Below are positions 1-6,909 of a stretch of DNA of 11,994 nt, piece after piece. The translations under genes were made by a program, and so were the position numbers. Where the stretch lies: assembly GCA_003531115.1 (NCBI GenBank), contig DQHT01000067.1, positions 6,283 through 18,276 of the forward strand, in the 5' to 3' direction. This DNA comes from Bacteroidota bacterium (GTDB taxonomy: Bacteria > Bacteroidota > Bacteroidia > UBA8524). Positions within the stretch are counted from its first letter, which is position 1. Each line of letters starts with the position of its first letter. The notes below the pieces were generated by a model, which worked only from the letters and a program-made list of their open reading frames with translations, ran no database searches and was not told the origin of the DNA.

Positions 1-407
1 CCTGTTTCAGCGATGTGCAGTTTTTTGTGGGCAAAGGAGCCGGGGCCTACCCCACTGCTTCGGCGGTATTGTCGGATATTTCTGCTCTGAGTTACGATTA
101 CCGCTATGCTTATAAAAAAGAGAACCAGACCGATACACTGGAAGCAGATGCGGACGTTTTCCTGAAGGTCTTTCTCCGCCATGAACCCCGTCATGCAGCA
201 GTTTTAAAAGCCCGATTTATGGATATTCATGAATCCTACCTGAGCCAGGAGGCCGGCTTTATTGTGGGAACGCTTTCGCTGGCTGCATTGAAGGAAATTG
301 CAAGCGAACAGGACCTGCCTTGCTCCTTTGTTTTAGTTGGACTTGAGGAAGGGAGGGATTTCTATTCCGAAGTGGCTGATCTGACAGAGCTGGGAGCCTT
401 GACGTGA
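1..407 (+). CDS. Homoserine dehydrogenase, C-terminal part (5' end outside window)
   Basis: The reading frame is open from the first complete codon (position 3) to TGA at 405-407, so only the C-terminal ~134 residues are present. The segment begins CFSDVQFFVGKGAGAYPTAS. Its GKGAG-x-x-PTASAVLSD motif is the conserved substrate/NAD(P) domain signature of homoserine dehydrogenase, which reduces aspartate semialdehyde to homoserine in the threonine/methionine pathway in the cytosol. The following YDYRYAYKK stretch and an ~90-residue ACT-like tail fit the Bacteroidetes form of the enzyme. It cannot be told from this fragment whether the protein is a monofunctional Hom or the end of a ThrA-type aspartokinase fusion. 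The GTG at position 15 is an internal valine codon, not a start. No terminator was found behind it, only a G-rich stretch. Confidence 0.75.
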   Translation, partial: CFSDVQFFVGKGAGAYPTASAVLSDISALSYDYRYAYKKENQTDTLEADADVFLKVFLRHEPRHAAVLKARFMDIHESYLSQEAGFIVGTLSLAALKEIASEQDLPCSFVLVGLEEGRDFYSEVADLTELGALT

Positions 408-686
408 GGGAGGGGGTTTGGGGCCGTGCCCGCCGTAGCTCTTAACAATCATTTGAATTAATCAATTCTGCATGAGCGAAGGCGGGTTCTGGGTTCTGGG
501 CAGCCTAACTCCCCCAAATGCCAATGCTTCCCTCCCATTTTCAATTTCAATGAAAACACGTAATTTAGAACTCCGTTTTCCAAAATGCTCAGGGTCAAAT
601 TACCCCCGGCCTGAATACGTGAAATGGTTTTGGCCTGACACGAGATAATACGATATAGAAAATTCAAGAATCAAACATTTATCACT
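408..686. other. Intergenic region with a G-rich start
   Basis: These 279 bases between the homoserine dehydrogenase and the SRPBCC gene hold no gene I can support. The first 16 bases form G runs (GGG-A-GGGGG-TTT-GGGG at 408-423) directly after the stop codon. The rest is unstructured to my eye, with no T-tract hairpin and no convincing TAnnTTTG promoter box before the next gene. A 69-codon frame on the minus strand (458-667) has no recognisable features. Confidence 0.5.
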
Positions 687-1145
687 ATGAAAAAGTTACA
701 ATTCAAAGTAAACATCCATGCACCTGTAAGCAAGGTCTATGATCTTATGCTCGGCATTACCCGAAAATCTTCCTATGAGCAATGGACTGCCTTGTTTAAC
801 CCGACATCTACTTATGAAGGAACCTGGGACAAGGGAAATAAAATACTGTTTATCGGAACAGATGAAAAAGGTGAAAAGGGCGGCATGGTTTCCCGTATAG
901 CTGAAAACATGCCTAACAGATTTGTTTCCATTCAACATTATGGCCTTGTGCAAGGGGATAAGGAAATTACAGAAGGACCGGAAGTAGAAAAATGGGCAAA
1001 CGGATTTGAAAATTATTCCTTCGAAGAAAAAAACGGGACTACCACCGTTACCGTAGACCTGGATACCACAGAAGAATTTGTCGACTATATGAATGAGTCC
1101 TACCCAAAGGCTCTTGAGAAGTTGAAAGAAATTTGTGAAAAGTAA
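687..1145 (+). CDS. SRPBCC-fold (START/Bet v1-like) domain protein
   Basis: This 152-residue cytosolic protein starts MKKLQFKVNIHAPVSKVYD and has the pattern of the polyketide cyclase / AHSA1-like SRPBCC superfamily. An N-terminal beta strand is followed by 'I.AP...VYDLML' (about residues 10-23), a tryptophan/asparagine-rich strand region with 'TSTYEGTWDKGNKILF' (about 41-56), and a long C-terminal amphipathic helix (about 130-150). Such folds form a deep hydrophobic pocket, but the ligand or reaction cannot be read from sequence. The length matches the single-domain family. It stands alone: 279 bases upstream and 75 downstream are non-coding. The ATG at 687 is preceded by an A/T-rich leader without a clear Shine-Dalgarno. 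A second, divergent SRPBCC gene lies at 4871-5371. Confidence 0.75.
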   Translation: MKKLQFKVNIHAPVSKVYDLMLGITRKSSYEQWTALFNPTSTYEGTWDKGNKILFIGTDEKGEKGGMVSRIAENMPNRFVSIQHYGLVQGDKEITEGPEVEKWANGFENYSFEEKNGTTTVTVDLDTTEEFVDYMNESYPKALEKLKEICEK

Positions 1146-1154
1146 TGTCATTCT

Positions 1155-1175
1155 GTCGACTGTCGACCGTCGACC
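1155..1175. repeat. Three tandem GTCGAC heptads
   Basis: GTCGACT, GTCGACC and GTCGACC follow each other with a period of 7, starting 9 bases after the upstream stop codon. Each GTCGAC is itself a perfect palindrome, so any two copies can pair as a short hairpin. The block lies in the 75-base gap before the DUF1573-like/TonB_C gene. Whether it is a binding site, a dispersed genomic repeat or a transcript-end structure is unknown. Confidence 0.8.
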
Positions 1176-1220
1176 ACCCCTTACGAGCTTGGTACAATTG
1201 ATGGACAAAGCATTATCCCG

Positions 1221-2168
1221 ATGAAACACCTTGCCCTCCTCCTTTTCCCTGGCTTTTTGCTTGTCATTCCCTCCTTCGGGCAAGTACAAAAACACAAGCC
1301 GGTAAACCCGGATAGCATGGATATCGTCTTCCGGGACACGGTTTTTAATATTGCATTTGACTCCCTGGAAAATGACCTGGGGGAGATAGAACCCCAGAAC
1401 GGTCTATTGGTCAAGTACATGAAGTATGTCGGGAAGGAAAACATTTTCATAACCCGGGCCTGGACTACAGACCCTCATTATATCTGCGGACATCCAACCG
1501 GACCTTTGGTTCCCGGGAAAGTCTACGCCATCCGGATATGCTTTTGGCACCAGGGCAAAGAGGGGTCAAAAATGAATAAGTCGATGGGGTTCGATCTATC
1601 GGATGGAAACCAGGTTGTGATAAATTTCAAAGGAAGCTATCCGCCCCTTCCACCTGCTCCGGTGAAACAGGGTCCCCACGAAGTAGAGGAACAAAAGGAC
1701 AGTGCAGCTATTCCACCAAATCCAGGGGTAAAAAAACGGGCTCACGACACTCTGAAAACAGCCATTAAACCCGCACCACTTCCTCCTGTAAATCCTGCTG
1801 TTCCTTTTGATTCAAATTTGGTTCAGGTACGCATGGCCTCTTTTCCGGGAGGGAACGATTCTTTATATGCATTTATTAAACACCATTTTGATCTGCAACT
1901 CATTAAAAGAATTGATCAGAAAGGTCAAATCGTTATAGCCTTTATTGTGAACACAGATGGAAGCCTATCGGATTTTAGCATTAAGAAGTCCCTTCATCCT
2001 GAACTGGATAAAGAGCTGATCCGGGTGATGAAAAAATCACCCAAATGGATCCCCGGGGTTTGTTCCAGGATAGATCCGGGGTTTTTCCCGGAACAAAATG
2101 CCGGGTATTTTTATTGTGAAGCGGAATATTATGTGCCTTTTCGGATCAACCCGGGCGCATCGTGGTGA
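1221..2168 (+). CDS. Secreted DUF1573-like / TonB C-terminal domain fusion protein
   Basis: This 315-residue protein has a signal peptide (hydrophobic residues 4-17, likely cleavage after G20). Residues about 35-140 resemble the DUF1573 immunoglobulin-like domain: a 'DLGEIE' strand, 'YVGKENIFITRAW', one cysteine in 'HYICGHPTGPLVPGK', and a final 'NQVVINFKGSY'. A proline-rich linker follows (about 141-195). The last ~105 residues match the TonB_C fold: FPGGNDSLYAFIKHHF, then GQIVIAFIVNTDGSLSDFSI, then a helix and 'SPKWIPG'. TonB_C domains normally touch the plug of outer-membrane transporters, but this protein lacks a retained N-terminal anchor helix of the usual TonB type, so an energy-transducing role is doubtful. 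A free periplasmic or envelope protein is more likely. It appears monocistronic. The DUF1573 assignment is the weaker of the two. Confidence 0.7.
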   Translation: MKHLALLLFPGFLLVIPSFGQVQKHKPVNPDSMDIVFRDTVFNIAFDSLENDLGEIEPQNGLLVKYMKYVGKENIFITRAWTTDPHYICGHPTGPLVPGKVYAIRICFWHQGKEGSKMNKSMGFDLSDGNQVVINFKGSYPPLPPAPVKQGPHEVEEQKDSAAIPPNPGVKKRAHDTLKTAIKPAPLPPVNPAVPFDSNLVQVRMASFPGGNDSLYAFIKHHFDLQLIKRIDQKGQIVIAFIVNTDGSLSDFSIKKSLHPELDKELIRVMKKSPKWIPGVCSRIDPGFFPEQNAGYFYCEAEYYVPFRINPGASW

Positions 2169-2180
2169 GGGGGTGAGGTT

Positions 2181-2213
2181 TTTGGGAAAAATATGGATTA
2201 ATCGCTATATTGA
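2181..2213 (+). promoter_or_regulatory. Possible Bacteroidetes-type promoter for the lipoprotein gene
   Basis: TTTG (2181-2184) is followed after 21 bases by TATATTGA (2206-2213), an imperfect match to TAnnTTTG. It would place transcription start about 40 bases before the ATG at 2263. The -7 match is partial, so this is only a candidate. Confidence 0.3.
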
Positions 2214-2262
2214 AATGCCGATTGCGGATTTGATTCAATAGGCCAAAATTCACTAAATAAAA

Positions 2263-2898
2263 ATGAACTGTATCCTGAAAATCTCATCCGGATTTCTAAT
2301 ATTGTTTTCTTGTTCAAATGGGTCGGGACGCATTGAAAATAGCGAAAGAGTACCCTACCCTGAAAAATTTATTCATGATGGATATCTGGCCCTGGCCGAC
2401 TCAATCAAACCGAAATTTATTCCTGATACTTCTATTGGACAAATAAGTCTAAACAATACTAAAAATGTCAGAAAATATCTTGGAGAAGATGCCATGAAGA
2501 GACTCATTGATAACGGACTCCCCAATTCATTTGTGTTGTCTAGCGATTCGAAACAGCGTCTGACCTTTTATTTTCATCCTGGTAATGTAAAAAACTGTTT
2601 TTCAGAGTTTCAGGTAAATTATACAAAACAACCTGATCGTAAAGCACGGTTATGCACCGATACAGTATTTGTTACCGAGAGCGGAATCAAGCTTGGAATG
2701 AGCATGGGTGAGATCAGGTCCATCAAAGGAGAACCGGATAGTGTCTCAAATGGGAAGATGACTGTTCTATACTACCAAATTATTGACCAGAAGAATTCCC
2801 TTTTCTTGCAACGCTACAGGTATCCATGTTACTATGCCAATTTTACTTTTAAGAATGGCTTTTTAATTGAATATAAATTTGGGTTTGAATATCCATAG
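2263..2898 (+). CDS. Putative lipoprotein with BamE/SmpA-like motif
   Basis: This 211-residue protein starts with a short signal segment and a lipobox-like LFSC (C17), so it is probably lipidated and exported. I do not recognise the family over its full length. The C-terminal part contains 'IKLGMSMGEIRSIKGEPDSV' (about residues 142-161). This resembles the helix-turn of BamE/SmpA-type domains ('LGMs.eEV..i.G.Pd'), a motif found in many envelope proteins. An aromatic-rich C-terminal beta region follows. The next gene begins only 11 bases after the stop, so the two are likely co-transcribed. It is AT-richer than its neighbours. The lipobox has F at -2 rather than a small residue, which lowers certainty. 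Confidence 0.6.
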   Translation: MNCILKISSGFLILFSCSNGSGRIENSERVPYPEKFIHDGYLALADSIKPKFIPDTSIGQISLNNTKNVRKYLGEDAMKRLIDNGLPNSFVLSSDSKQRLTFYFHPGNVKNCFSEFQVNYTKQPDRKARLCTDTVFVTESGIKLGMSMGEIRSIKGEPDSVSNGKMTVLYYQIIDQKNSLFLQRYRYPCYYANFTFKNGFLIEYKFGFEYP

Positions 2899-2909
2899 CA
2901 GTTCGATCT

Positions 2910-3314
2910 ATGACCCGAAAAGAATTCCTTATAAATTTCTGGAACAAGGTTTTTAAGCCTTTCCTGTTTCTGCTGGCAGGAGCATTTAGCATGTATTTCC
3001 TATATCTGGCCATTTTTGAACCGGGAAATGAACGAAACTTCGTGGTGCTTATGACAGCTTTGGGATTGATTTATGTCCTCTTGTATGTCGTTGGACGGCT
3101 GTTTCAAAATACTGTGGGACGGTTGAACCGTAAAATTCCAGTTTTATGGCGAACAGGAATTCGTGATGTGCTTCGTATCATTTCCCCTCTTGTTTTCCTT
3201 TTCCATATTTACGTTTCCTGGAAAAATGATAAAATGGGAACCCTGATCCTGTTCGCTATCCTTTTGACGGAGTTTATTTTTAGAGAATCGAAAAGGCCGG
3301 CCGACCGATCATAA
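2910..3314 (+). CDS. Small four-helix membrane protein of unknown function
   Basis: This 134-residue hydrophobic protein has four predicted transmembrane segments: about residues 17-36, 44-62, 85-103 and 109-126. They are separated by short basic loops (GRLFQ..VGRLNRK and SWKNDK), and the tail RESKRPADRS is charged. No family motif is recognised. The start ATG lies 11 bases after the preceding lipoprotein gene's stop, suggesting a two-gene operon and perhaps a shared envelope-related role. A T-rich stretch (TTTTTT) shortly after the stop has no convincing stem before it. Confidence 0.6.
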   Translation: MTRKEFLINFWNKVFKPFLFLLAGAFSMYFLYLAIFEPGNERNFVVLMTALGLIYVLLYVVGRLFQNTVGRLNRKIPVLWRTGIRDVLRIISPLVFLFHIYVSWKNDKMGTLILFAILLTEFIFRESKRPADRS

Positions 3315-3357
3315 CACTCCTTTTTTAATCGAATTTCCAGAACCGAATATTTACAAT

Positions 3358-3372
3358 CCACTAAATTAGTGG
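3358..3372. repeat. 15-base palindrome upstream of the DUF6624 gene
   Basis: CCACTAA and TTAGTGG are perfect complements around a single central A, 24 bases before the ATG at 3397. The right half contains TAAATTAG (3362-3369), a 5-of-6 match to the TAnnTTTG -7 box, but no TTG element was seen at the expected distance upstream. It could be an operator over a promoter or a chance palindrome. Confidence 0.4.
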
Positions 3373-3396
3373 GAACTAAAATTGCATTGCTCAATC

Positions 3397-4374
3397 ATGA
3401 AAAAAGGAATCGTGTTGCTCTTTGTCTCCTATGTACTCGCAAGCCCTTCCCTCGCCCAGGACTGGCAAAAATATGCCGAACTGGTGGAAGAAGCCAAGGT
3501 GCTCTACCACCAAAAGGAATACCTGAAATCGGGACAAAAATATGCCGAAGCTTTTGTTGCCCTGGATAATAAAGGTCTGGTTACCGACCGCTACAATGCC
3601 GCCTGCTCCTGGGCTTTGGCCGGAGAGAGGGATTCGGCCTTTGTTCAACTCTTTAAGATCGCCCAAAATGCCGATTACAGTGATCTAAAGCATCTTATAT
3701 CCGACAGTGAACTCGACAGCCTGCATAGTGATAAAAGATGGGAGGAACTGCTGGCATTGGTCAAAGCCAATAAAGAAAAGCAGGAAGCCAATTATGACAA
3801 GACGCTGATAGCCATACTCGACACTATTTTGGAAGAAGACCAGAAATACCGGCTCCAGTTCCGGGGAGTTATCCAGACCTATGGACGTGAATCAGAGGAA
3901 ATGAAGGTCTTGACCCAAAAAACCATTGAAGCCGATTCCATCAACCAGATCAAGGTTAGCGAAATCCTTGACAGCAGAGGCTGGTTAGGCCCTGATATTA
4001 TAGGACCAAACGGAAGCGATGCCTTCTTTTTGGTTATCCAGCATGCCGACCTCAAAATGCAGGAGCAGTATTTACCCATGATGCGGGAGGCAGTTAAAAA
4101 AGGCCATGCCCGAGCCTCCAGCCTGGCTATGTTGGAAGACCGCGTTGCCCTGGCCCAGGGAAAAAAACAAATCTACGGCAGCCAGATCGGCCGCGACCCG
4201 GAAACAGATGAATACTACGTGATGCCCCTGGAAGACCCGGATAATGTCGACCAAAGACGCGCAGAAGTCGGACTTCAACCCCTGGCAAAATACGTTGCCC
4301 TCTGGAACCTCACCTGGGATGTAGAAGCGTATAAGAAGGTTCTGCCGGAAATGGAGAAAAAACAAAAGAAGTAG
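3397..4374 (+). CDS. Secreted TPR-like / DUF6624 protein
   Basis: The ATG at 3397 is preferred to an in-frame TTG at 3382 because it gives a clean signal peptide: MKK, a hydrophobic core, then SLAQ with cleavage after A20. The mature protein (to residue 325) starts with a TPR-like helical region (about 25-115, 'AKVLYHQKEYLKSGQKYAEAF' and a 'YNAACSWALAGERDSAF' repeat). The C-terminal half has the DUF6624 features: 'RGWLGPDIIGPNGSDAFFLVIQHAD' (about 194-218), then 'QEQYLPMMREAVKKGHA...LAMLEDRVAL..GKKQIYGSQI'. The central GPNGSDAFFLVIQHAD block is the family hallmark. DUF6624 is common in Bacteroidetes and of unknown function; the N-terminal region suggests protein-protein contacts in the periplasm. 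Flanking gaps suggest its own transcript. Confidence 0.75.
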   Translation: MKKGIVLLFVSYVLASPSLAQDWQKYAELVEEAKVLYHQKEYLKSGQKYAEAFVALDNKGLVTDRYNAACSWALAGERDSAFVQLFKIAQNADYSDLKHLISDSELDSLHSDKRWEELLALVKANKEKQEANYDKTLIAILDTILEEDQKYRLQFRGVIQTYGRESEEMKVLTQKTIEADSINQIKVSEILDSRGWLGPDIIGPNGSDAFFLVIQHADLKMQEQYLPMMREAVKKGHARASSLAMLEDRVALAQGKKQIYGSQIGRDPETDEYYVMPLEDPDNVDQRRAEVGLQPLAKYVALWNLTWDVEAYKKVLPEMEKKQKK

Positions 4375-4385
4375 GTAAGACATAG

Positions 4386-4427
4386 GGGAGCGGGACTGCG
4401 TCCGAAGCGAGGGAGCGGGGGAGCGGG
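4386..4427. repeat. GGGAGCGGG repeat cluster (G-rich)
   Basis: GGGAGCGGG occurs at 4386-4394, 4411-4419 and 4419-4427, the last two sharing one base. The cluster begins 11 bases after the DUF6624 stop codon and is far more GC-rich than the surroundings. The strand carries several GGG runs, so a G-quadruplex is conceivable, with one long loop. Confidence 0.6.
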
Positions 4428-4486
4428 CCACCGTGTCAACGATAAGCGTGCGCCAGCCAGGTGTGAGCAGAATTTTCAGAATATTC

Positions 4487-4517
4487 TTGCGCAACCAAAT
4501 AATTGCATTTATATTTG
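4487..4517 (+). promoter_or_regulatory. Promoter of the ArsR-SRPBCC operon
   Basis: TTG (4487-4489), a 20-base spacer and TATATTTG (4510-4517) match the Bacteroidetes housekeeping promoter (-33 TTG, -7 TAnnTTTG) exactly. Transcription would start about 30 bases before the ATG at 4554. Confidence 0.7.
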
Positions 4518-4520
4518 CAA
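4503..4520. promoter_or_regulatory. Candidate ArsR-family operator over the -7 box
   Basis: TTGCA (4503-4507) and TGCAA (4516-4520) form an inverted repeat with an 8-base AT spacer whose centre (TATA) is also symmetrical. It covers the -7 box of the operon that encodes an ArsR-type repressor, which suggests autorepression. Operator function is inferred from position only. Confidence 0.4.
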
Positions 4521-4553
4521 CTGAATGGTAGCGTATAATTAATAATCTATCCC

Positions 4554-4874
4554 ATGAGAAGAGATGTATTCCAGGCAATTGCCGACCCGACCCGCAGGGC
4601 TATTATCGCCCTGATTGCCCTCCAGGCCATGACCCCAAATGCCCTGGCTGAACATTTTGAAACAAGCCGACAAGCCGTTTCGAAGCACCTCCAGATCCTT
4701 AGCGAATGCCAACTGGTGAAACAGGAACAAAAAGGCCGTGAGATCTATTACCAACTTGAAGTGGACAAAATGAAAGAGATCGACAAATGGCTGGAACAGT
4801 TTCGCAAGATCTGGGAAGACCGCTTTAATCAACTTGACAATGTATTATCAACCCTTAAATCAAATAAAAAATGA
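4554..4874 (+). CDS. ArsR-family winged-helix transcriptional regulator
   Basis: This 106-residue DNA-binding protein starts [20 protein letters not shown], the characteristic first helix of the ArsR/SmtB subfamily that pairs with SRPBCC genes. The helix-turn-helix spans about residues 27-49 ([21 protein letters not shown]), and the wing follows at about 54-68 ([15 protein letters not shown]). A charged C-terminal dimerisation helix (about 70-103) completes the fold. The metal-binding cysteines of the ArsR/SmtB metal sensors (e.g. ELCVCDL) are absent, and the single Cys52 is not in such a motif, so it is probably not a metalloregulator. Its stop overlaps the next gene's start by ATGA, showing translational coupling with the AHSA1-type partner. 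A strong promoter and an overlapping palindrome upstream fit autoregulation. Confidence 0.9.
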   Translation: MRRDVFQAIADPTRRAIIALIALQAMTPNALAEHFETSRQAVSKHLQILSECQLVKQEQKGREIYYQLEVDKMKEIDKWLEQFRKIWEDRFNQLDNVLSTLKSNKK

Positions 4875-5371
4875 AAGCAGCACTCTTATTCGACTTTGTT
4901 GTGGACAAAGCCAACAAAACCATTTTAGTTAAGCGCGAATTTGCCGCGGAACGTGCCCTGGTATGGGATGCCTATACCAAAAGCGAACTTCTTGATCAAT
5001 GGTGGGCACCTAAACCCTGGAAGTCTAAAACCAAAAAGATGGATTTCCGCGAAGGGGGCGAATGGCACTATGCCATGGTGGGACCAGAAGGAGAAGAACA
5101 TTGGGCTTTGGCCAAATACCAGCGCATCAATCCGAAAACCACCTTTACAGTTAAGGATTCCTTTGCCGATGCCGATGGGAATGTAAATAAGGAATTGCCC
5201 GAATCAACCTGGAATATTGTTTTCAGCGACCAGGGTGATCATACCCTGGTAGAAAATCGTCTGTCATACGATAGCCTGGAACAACTCGAAGCTGTCATCC
5301 AAATGGGCTTTAAAGAAGGACTTACCATGGCGATGGAAAATCTCGATCGCTTATTGGCATCCATAAAATAG
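4871..5371 (+). CDS. SRPBCC domain protein (AHSA1-like), partner of ArsR regulator
   Basis: This 166-residue protein matches the activator-of-Hsp90-ATPase-homologue-1-like branch of the SRPBCC superfamily. It has '[33 protein letters not shown]' (about residues 17-49, with the signature WWAP at 44-47), then '[34 protein letters not shown]', and a final long helix '[20 protein letters not shown]'. The family shows a ligand-binding cavity and, in bacteria, is very often encoded directly after an ArsR-type regulator, as here with a 4-base overlap. The ligand and physiological role are not known. A strong rho-independent terminator follows 32 bases after the stop, making this a two-gene operon. 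Confidence 0.88.
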   Translation: MKAALLFDFVVDKANKTILVKREFAAERALVWDAYTKSELLDQWWAPKPWKSKTKKMDFREGGEWHYAMVGPEGEEHWALAKYQRINPKTTFTVKDSFADADGNVNKELPESTWNIVFSDQGDHTLVENRLSYDSLEQLEAVIQMGFKEGLTMAMENLDRLLASIK

Positions 5372-5403
5372 AGGCCTTTTGAAATATCTTCATAATTTAG
5401 CCG

Positions 5404-5433
5404 GACGATCTACCCAGGTGGATCGTCTTTTTT
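5404..5433 (+). terminator. Rho-independent terminator of the ArsR-SRPBCC operon
   Basis: GACGATCTAC (5404-5413) can pair with GTGGATCGTC (5418-5427) around a CCAG loop, giving a 10-base-pair stem with one T-G wobble. Six T residues (5428-5433) follow at once. The next gene's ATG is only 6 nt beyond the T run. Confidence 0.85.
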
Positions 5434-5439
5434 GTGTCT

Positions 5440-6093
5440 ATGAACCTTAAGAAGCTTTTCTCCTATTTTCTCCCCTTACGTTTAAAAAACTATTCCTCAG
5501 AACTGAACGGGAATATGGAGATCAATCTTGTAAACGGGAAAAAGGTTCTCGATACCAAATCCAGCAATTATTCCTTTGGCTCCCTGCAGCGCATTCTTGA
5601 GCACGGCCTTAAAGCCATACATTTTGACGAACGGTTTAAAAATATCCTTGTTTTGGGCATGGGTGCCGGTTCCATAGTCGAATCTGTGCGCATACGATTT
5701 GGCTCTGATGCCAGGATCACCCTGGTCGATATTGACCCCCTTATGGCCAGGATCGCGGAGGAAGAATTTGGCATCCGTCAGTATGAAAATGTGCTGATCC
5801 ATATTCAGGACGCAGAAGCGTTCGTCCAAAATAGTCGTGAAAACTACGATCTGATCATTGTCGACCTGTTTATCATCGCTACCATTCCTGAAAAATTTAC
5901 AAAAAAGTCTTTTATTGATCTCCTGTCGGCCCGAGTTTCAGATAAAGGCAGTATCGTCTACAACACGATCCGTAAAACACTGCCCTCCCCTGCCCGCGAA
6001 GAGATTATTGAGGATTTTAAACGAAATGGATTTGAAACTAAAATCCTGAAAGAGATCGAATACAGCAATGACCTGATCCTGGCTTCAAAATAA
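5440..6093 (+). CDS. Spermidine-synthase-like class I SAM-dependent methyltransferase
   Basis: The ATG at 5440 (217 residues) is preferred over an in-frame GTG at 5434. The N-terminal strand part (about 25-50) has 'MEINLVNGKKVLDTKSSNYSFGSLQRIL', the spermidine-synthase-type beta element. The Rossmann core follows: motif I ILVLGMGAGSIV (69-80), acidic strand-2 end VDIDP (96-100), and 'QDAEAF' (123-128) then 'YDLIIVDLF' (136-144). This fits a nucleotide-binding class I methyltransferase of the short 'spermidine synthase-like' type common in Bacteroidetes. The D-[ST]-[ST]-D-P active-site motif of true aminopropyltransferases is replaced by VDLF, so polyamine synthesis is unlikely. Substrate unknown. 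A terminator abuts the start codon, so the gene either uses a very short leader or depends on read-through. Confidence 0.78.
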   Translation: MNLKKLFSYFLPLRLKNYSSELNGNMEINLVNGKKVLDTKSSNYSFGSLQRILEHGLKAIHFDERFKNILVLGMGAGSIVESVRIRFGSDARITLVDIDPLMARIAEEEFGIRQYENVLIHIQDAEAFVQNSRENYDLIIVDLFIIATIPEKFTKKSFIDLLSARVSDKGSIVYNTIRKTLPSPAREEIIEDFKRNGFETKILKEIEYSNDLILASK

Positions 6094-6163
6094 GCCTTGG
6101 TTTCCTAATCCATGTCATAGATTAAACACTCCCGGGAGGGTAAATTGCTTCTTTATTTCAATC

Positions 6164-6904
6164 ATGAAAAACAAGACAGTGCTCGTCACAGGCTCAGCGT
6201 CCGGAATTGGAAAGGCTGCAGCCGAACTTTTCGCCCAAAACGGAGCGAATGTCGTGGTGTCTGATGTACAGGCCGAGGCCGGAAAGGCTGTTATTGATCA
6301 GATCATTAAAAACGGAGGAAAAGCAGCATTTTTCAGGGCAGAAGTCTCGAAACCGGAAGACATGGAAGCCCTGGTCGACTTTGCAGTTAAAACGTATGGA
6401 CGGCTTGACATCGCCGTAAACAACGCCGGAATTGGCGGTGAACAAAATCCTATAGCCGACATGAGTATAGAAGGATGGAATAAGGTGATCGCTGTTAATC
6501 TCAGTTCTGTATTTTACGGAATGAAATACCAGATCGCCGCCATGCTAAAAACCGGAGGAGGAAGCATCGTCAATATTTCTTCCATACTCGGTTCGGTAGG
6601 CTTCGGAAATGCTGCGGCATATACCGCTGCCAAACATGCTTTGATCGGACTCACCCAAACCGCAGCCCTGGAATATTCGGCCATGAATATCCGCACCAAT
6701 GCAGTAGGCCCGGGATTTATTGAGACGCCCCTCCTGAGCGGTCTGGATGCCGAAATGAAAAAAGGATTGATCTCCCTCCACCCTATCGGAAGATTGGGAA
6801 AAAGTGAAGAAGTGGCCGAACTCATTTATTGGTTAGGAAGTGATAAATCCTCTTTCGTAACCGGAAGTTATTACCCTATTGATGGAGGTTATTTATCCAG
6901 ATAA
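6164..6904 (+). CDS. Short-chain dehydrogenase/reductase (SDR, classical)
   Basis: This 246-residue cytosolic oxidoreductase has the full classical SDR set: cofactor loop TGSASGIG (9-16), NNAG (86-89), and the catalytic tetrad N112, S140, Y153 and K157 in NISS and YTAAK. PG-FIETP near 180-190 follows the 'PG' motif, and the C-terminus ends 'PIDGGYLSR'. Asp34 at the end of the second strand (VVVSD) points to NAD(H) over NADP(H). Length and motifs are typical, with no truncation. The substrate cannot be determined; 3-oxoacyl-ACP reductase-like and alcohol dehydrogenase-like members look alike at this level. It is 70 bases from its upstream neighbour and 76 from ric, whose own promoter separates it from the downstream operon. 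Confidence 0.9.
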   Translation: MKNKTVLVTGSASGIGKAAAELFAQNGANVVVSDVQAEAGKAVIDQIIKNGGKAAFFRAEVSKPEDMEALVDFAVKTYGRLDIAVNNAGIGGEQNPIADMSIEGWNKVIAVNLSSVFYGMKYQIAAMLKTGGGSIVNISSILGSVGFGNAAAYTAAKHALIGLTQTAALEYSAMNIRTNAVGPGFIETPLLSGLDAEMKKGLISLHPIGRLGKSEEVAELIYWLGSDKSSFVTGSYYPIDGGYLSR

Positions 6905-6909
6905 ATGGT

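Noticed and set aside
696..1295. 199-codon open frame on the minus strand
   Set aside because: It is antisense to the SRPBCC gene and the start of the DUF1573-like/TonB_C gene. Its translation is cysteine/phenylalanine-rich without domain pattern, while the + strand proteins are recognisable.
4072..4578. 168-codon open frame on the minus strand
   Set aside because: It is antisense to the 3' end of the DUF6624 gene and runs through the ArsR promoter. The composition is shadow-like and no motif is present.
5497..5829. 110-codon minus-strand frame inside the methyltransferase gene
   Set aside because: It lies entirely antisense to a well-supported Rossmann methyltransferase. No features of its own.
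5440..6093. Calling the gene speE (true spermidine synthase)
   Set aside because: The protein is short and lacks the catalytic D-[ST]-[ST]-D-P motif; only the fold is shared.
6129..6138. CTCCCGGGAG palindrome before the SDR gene
   Set aside because: It has no loop and no T tract, so it is not a terminator. It is short enough to arise by chance, and no promoter in register was found.
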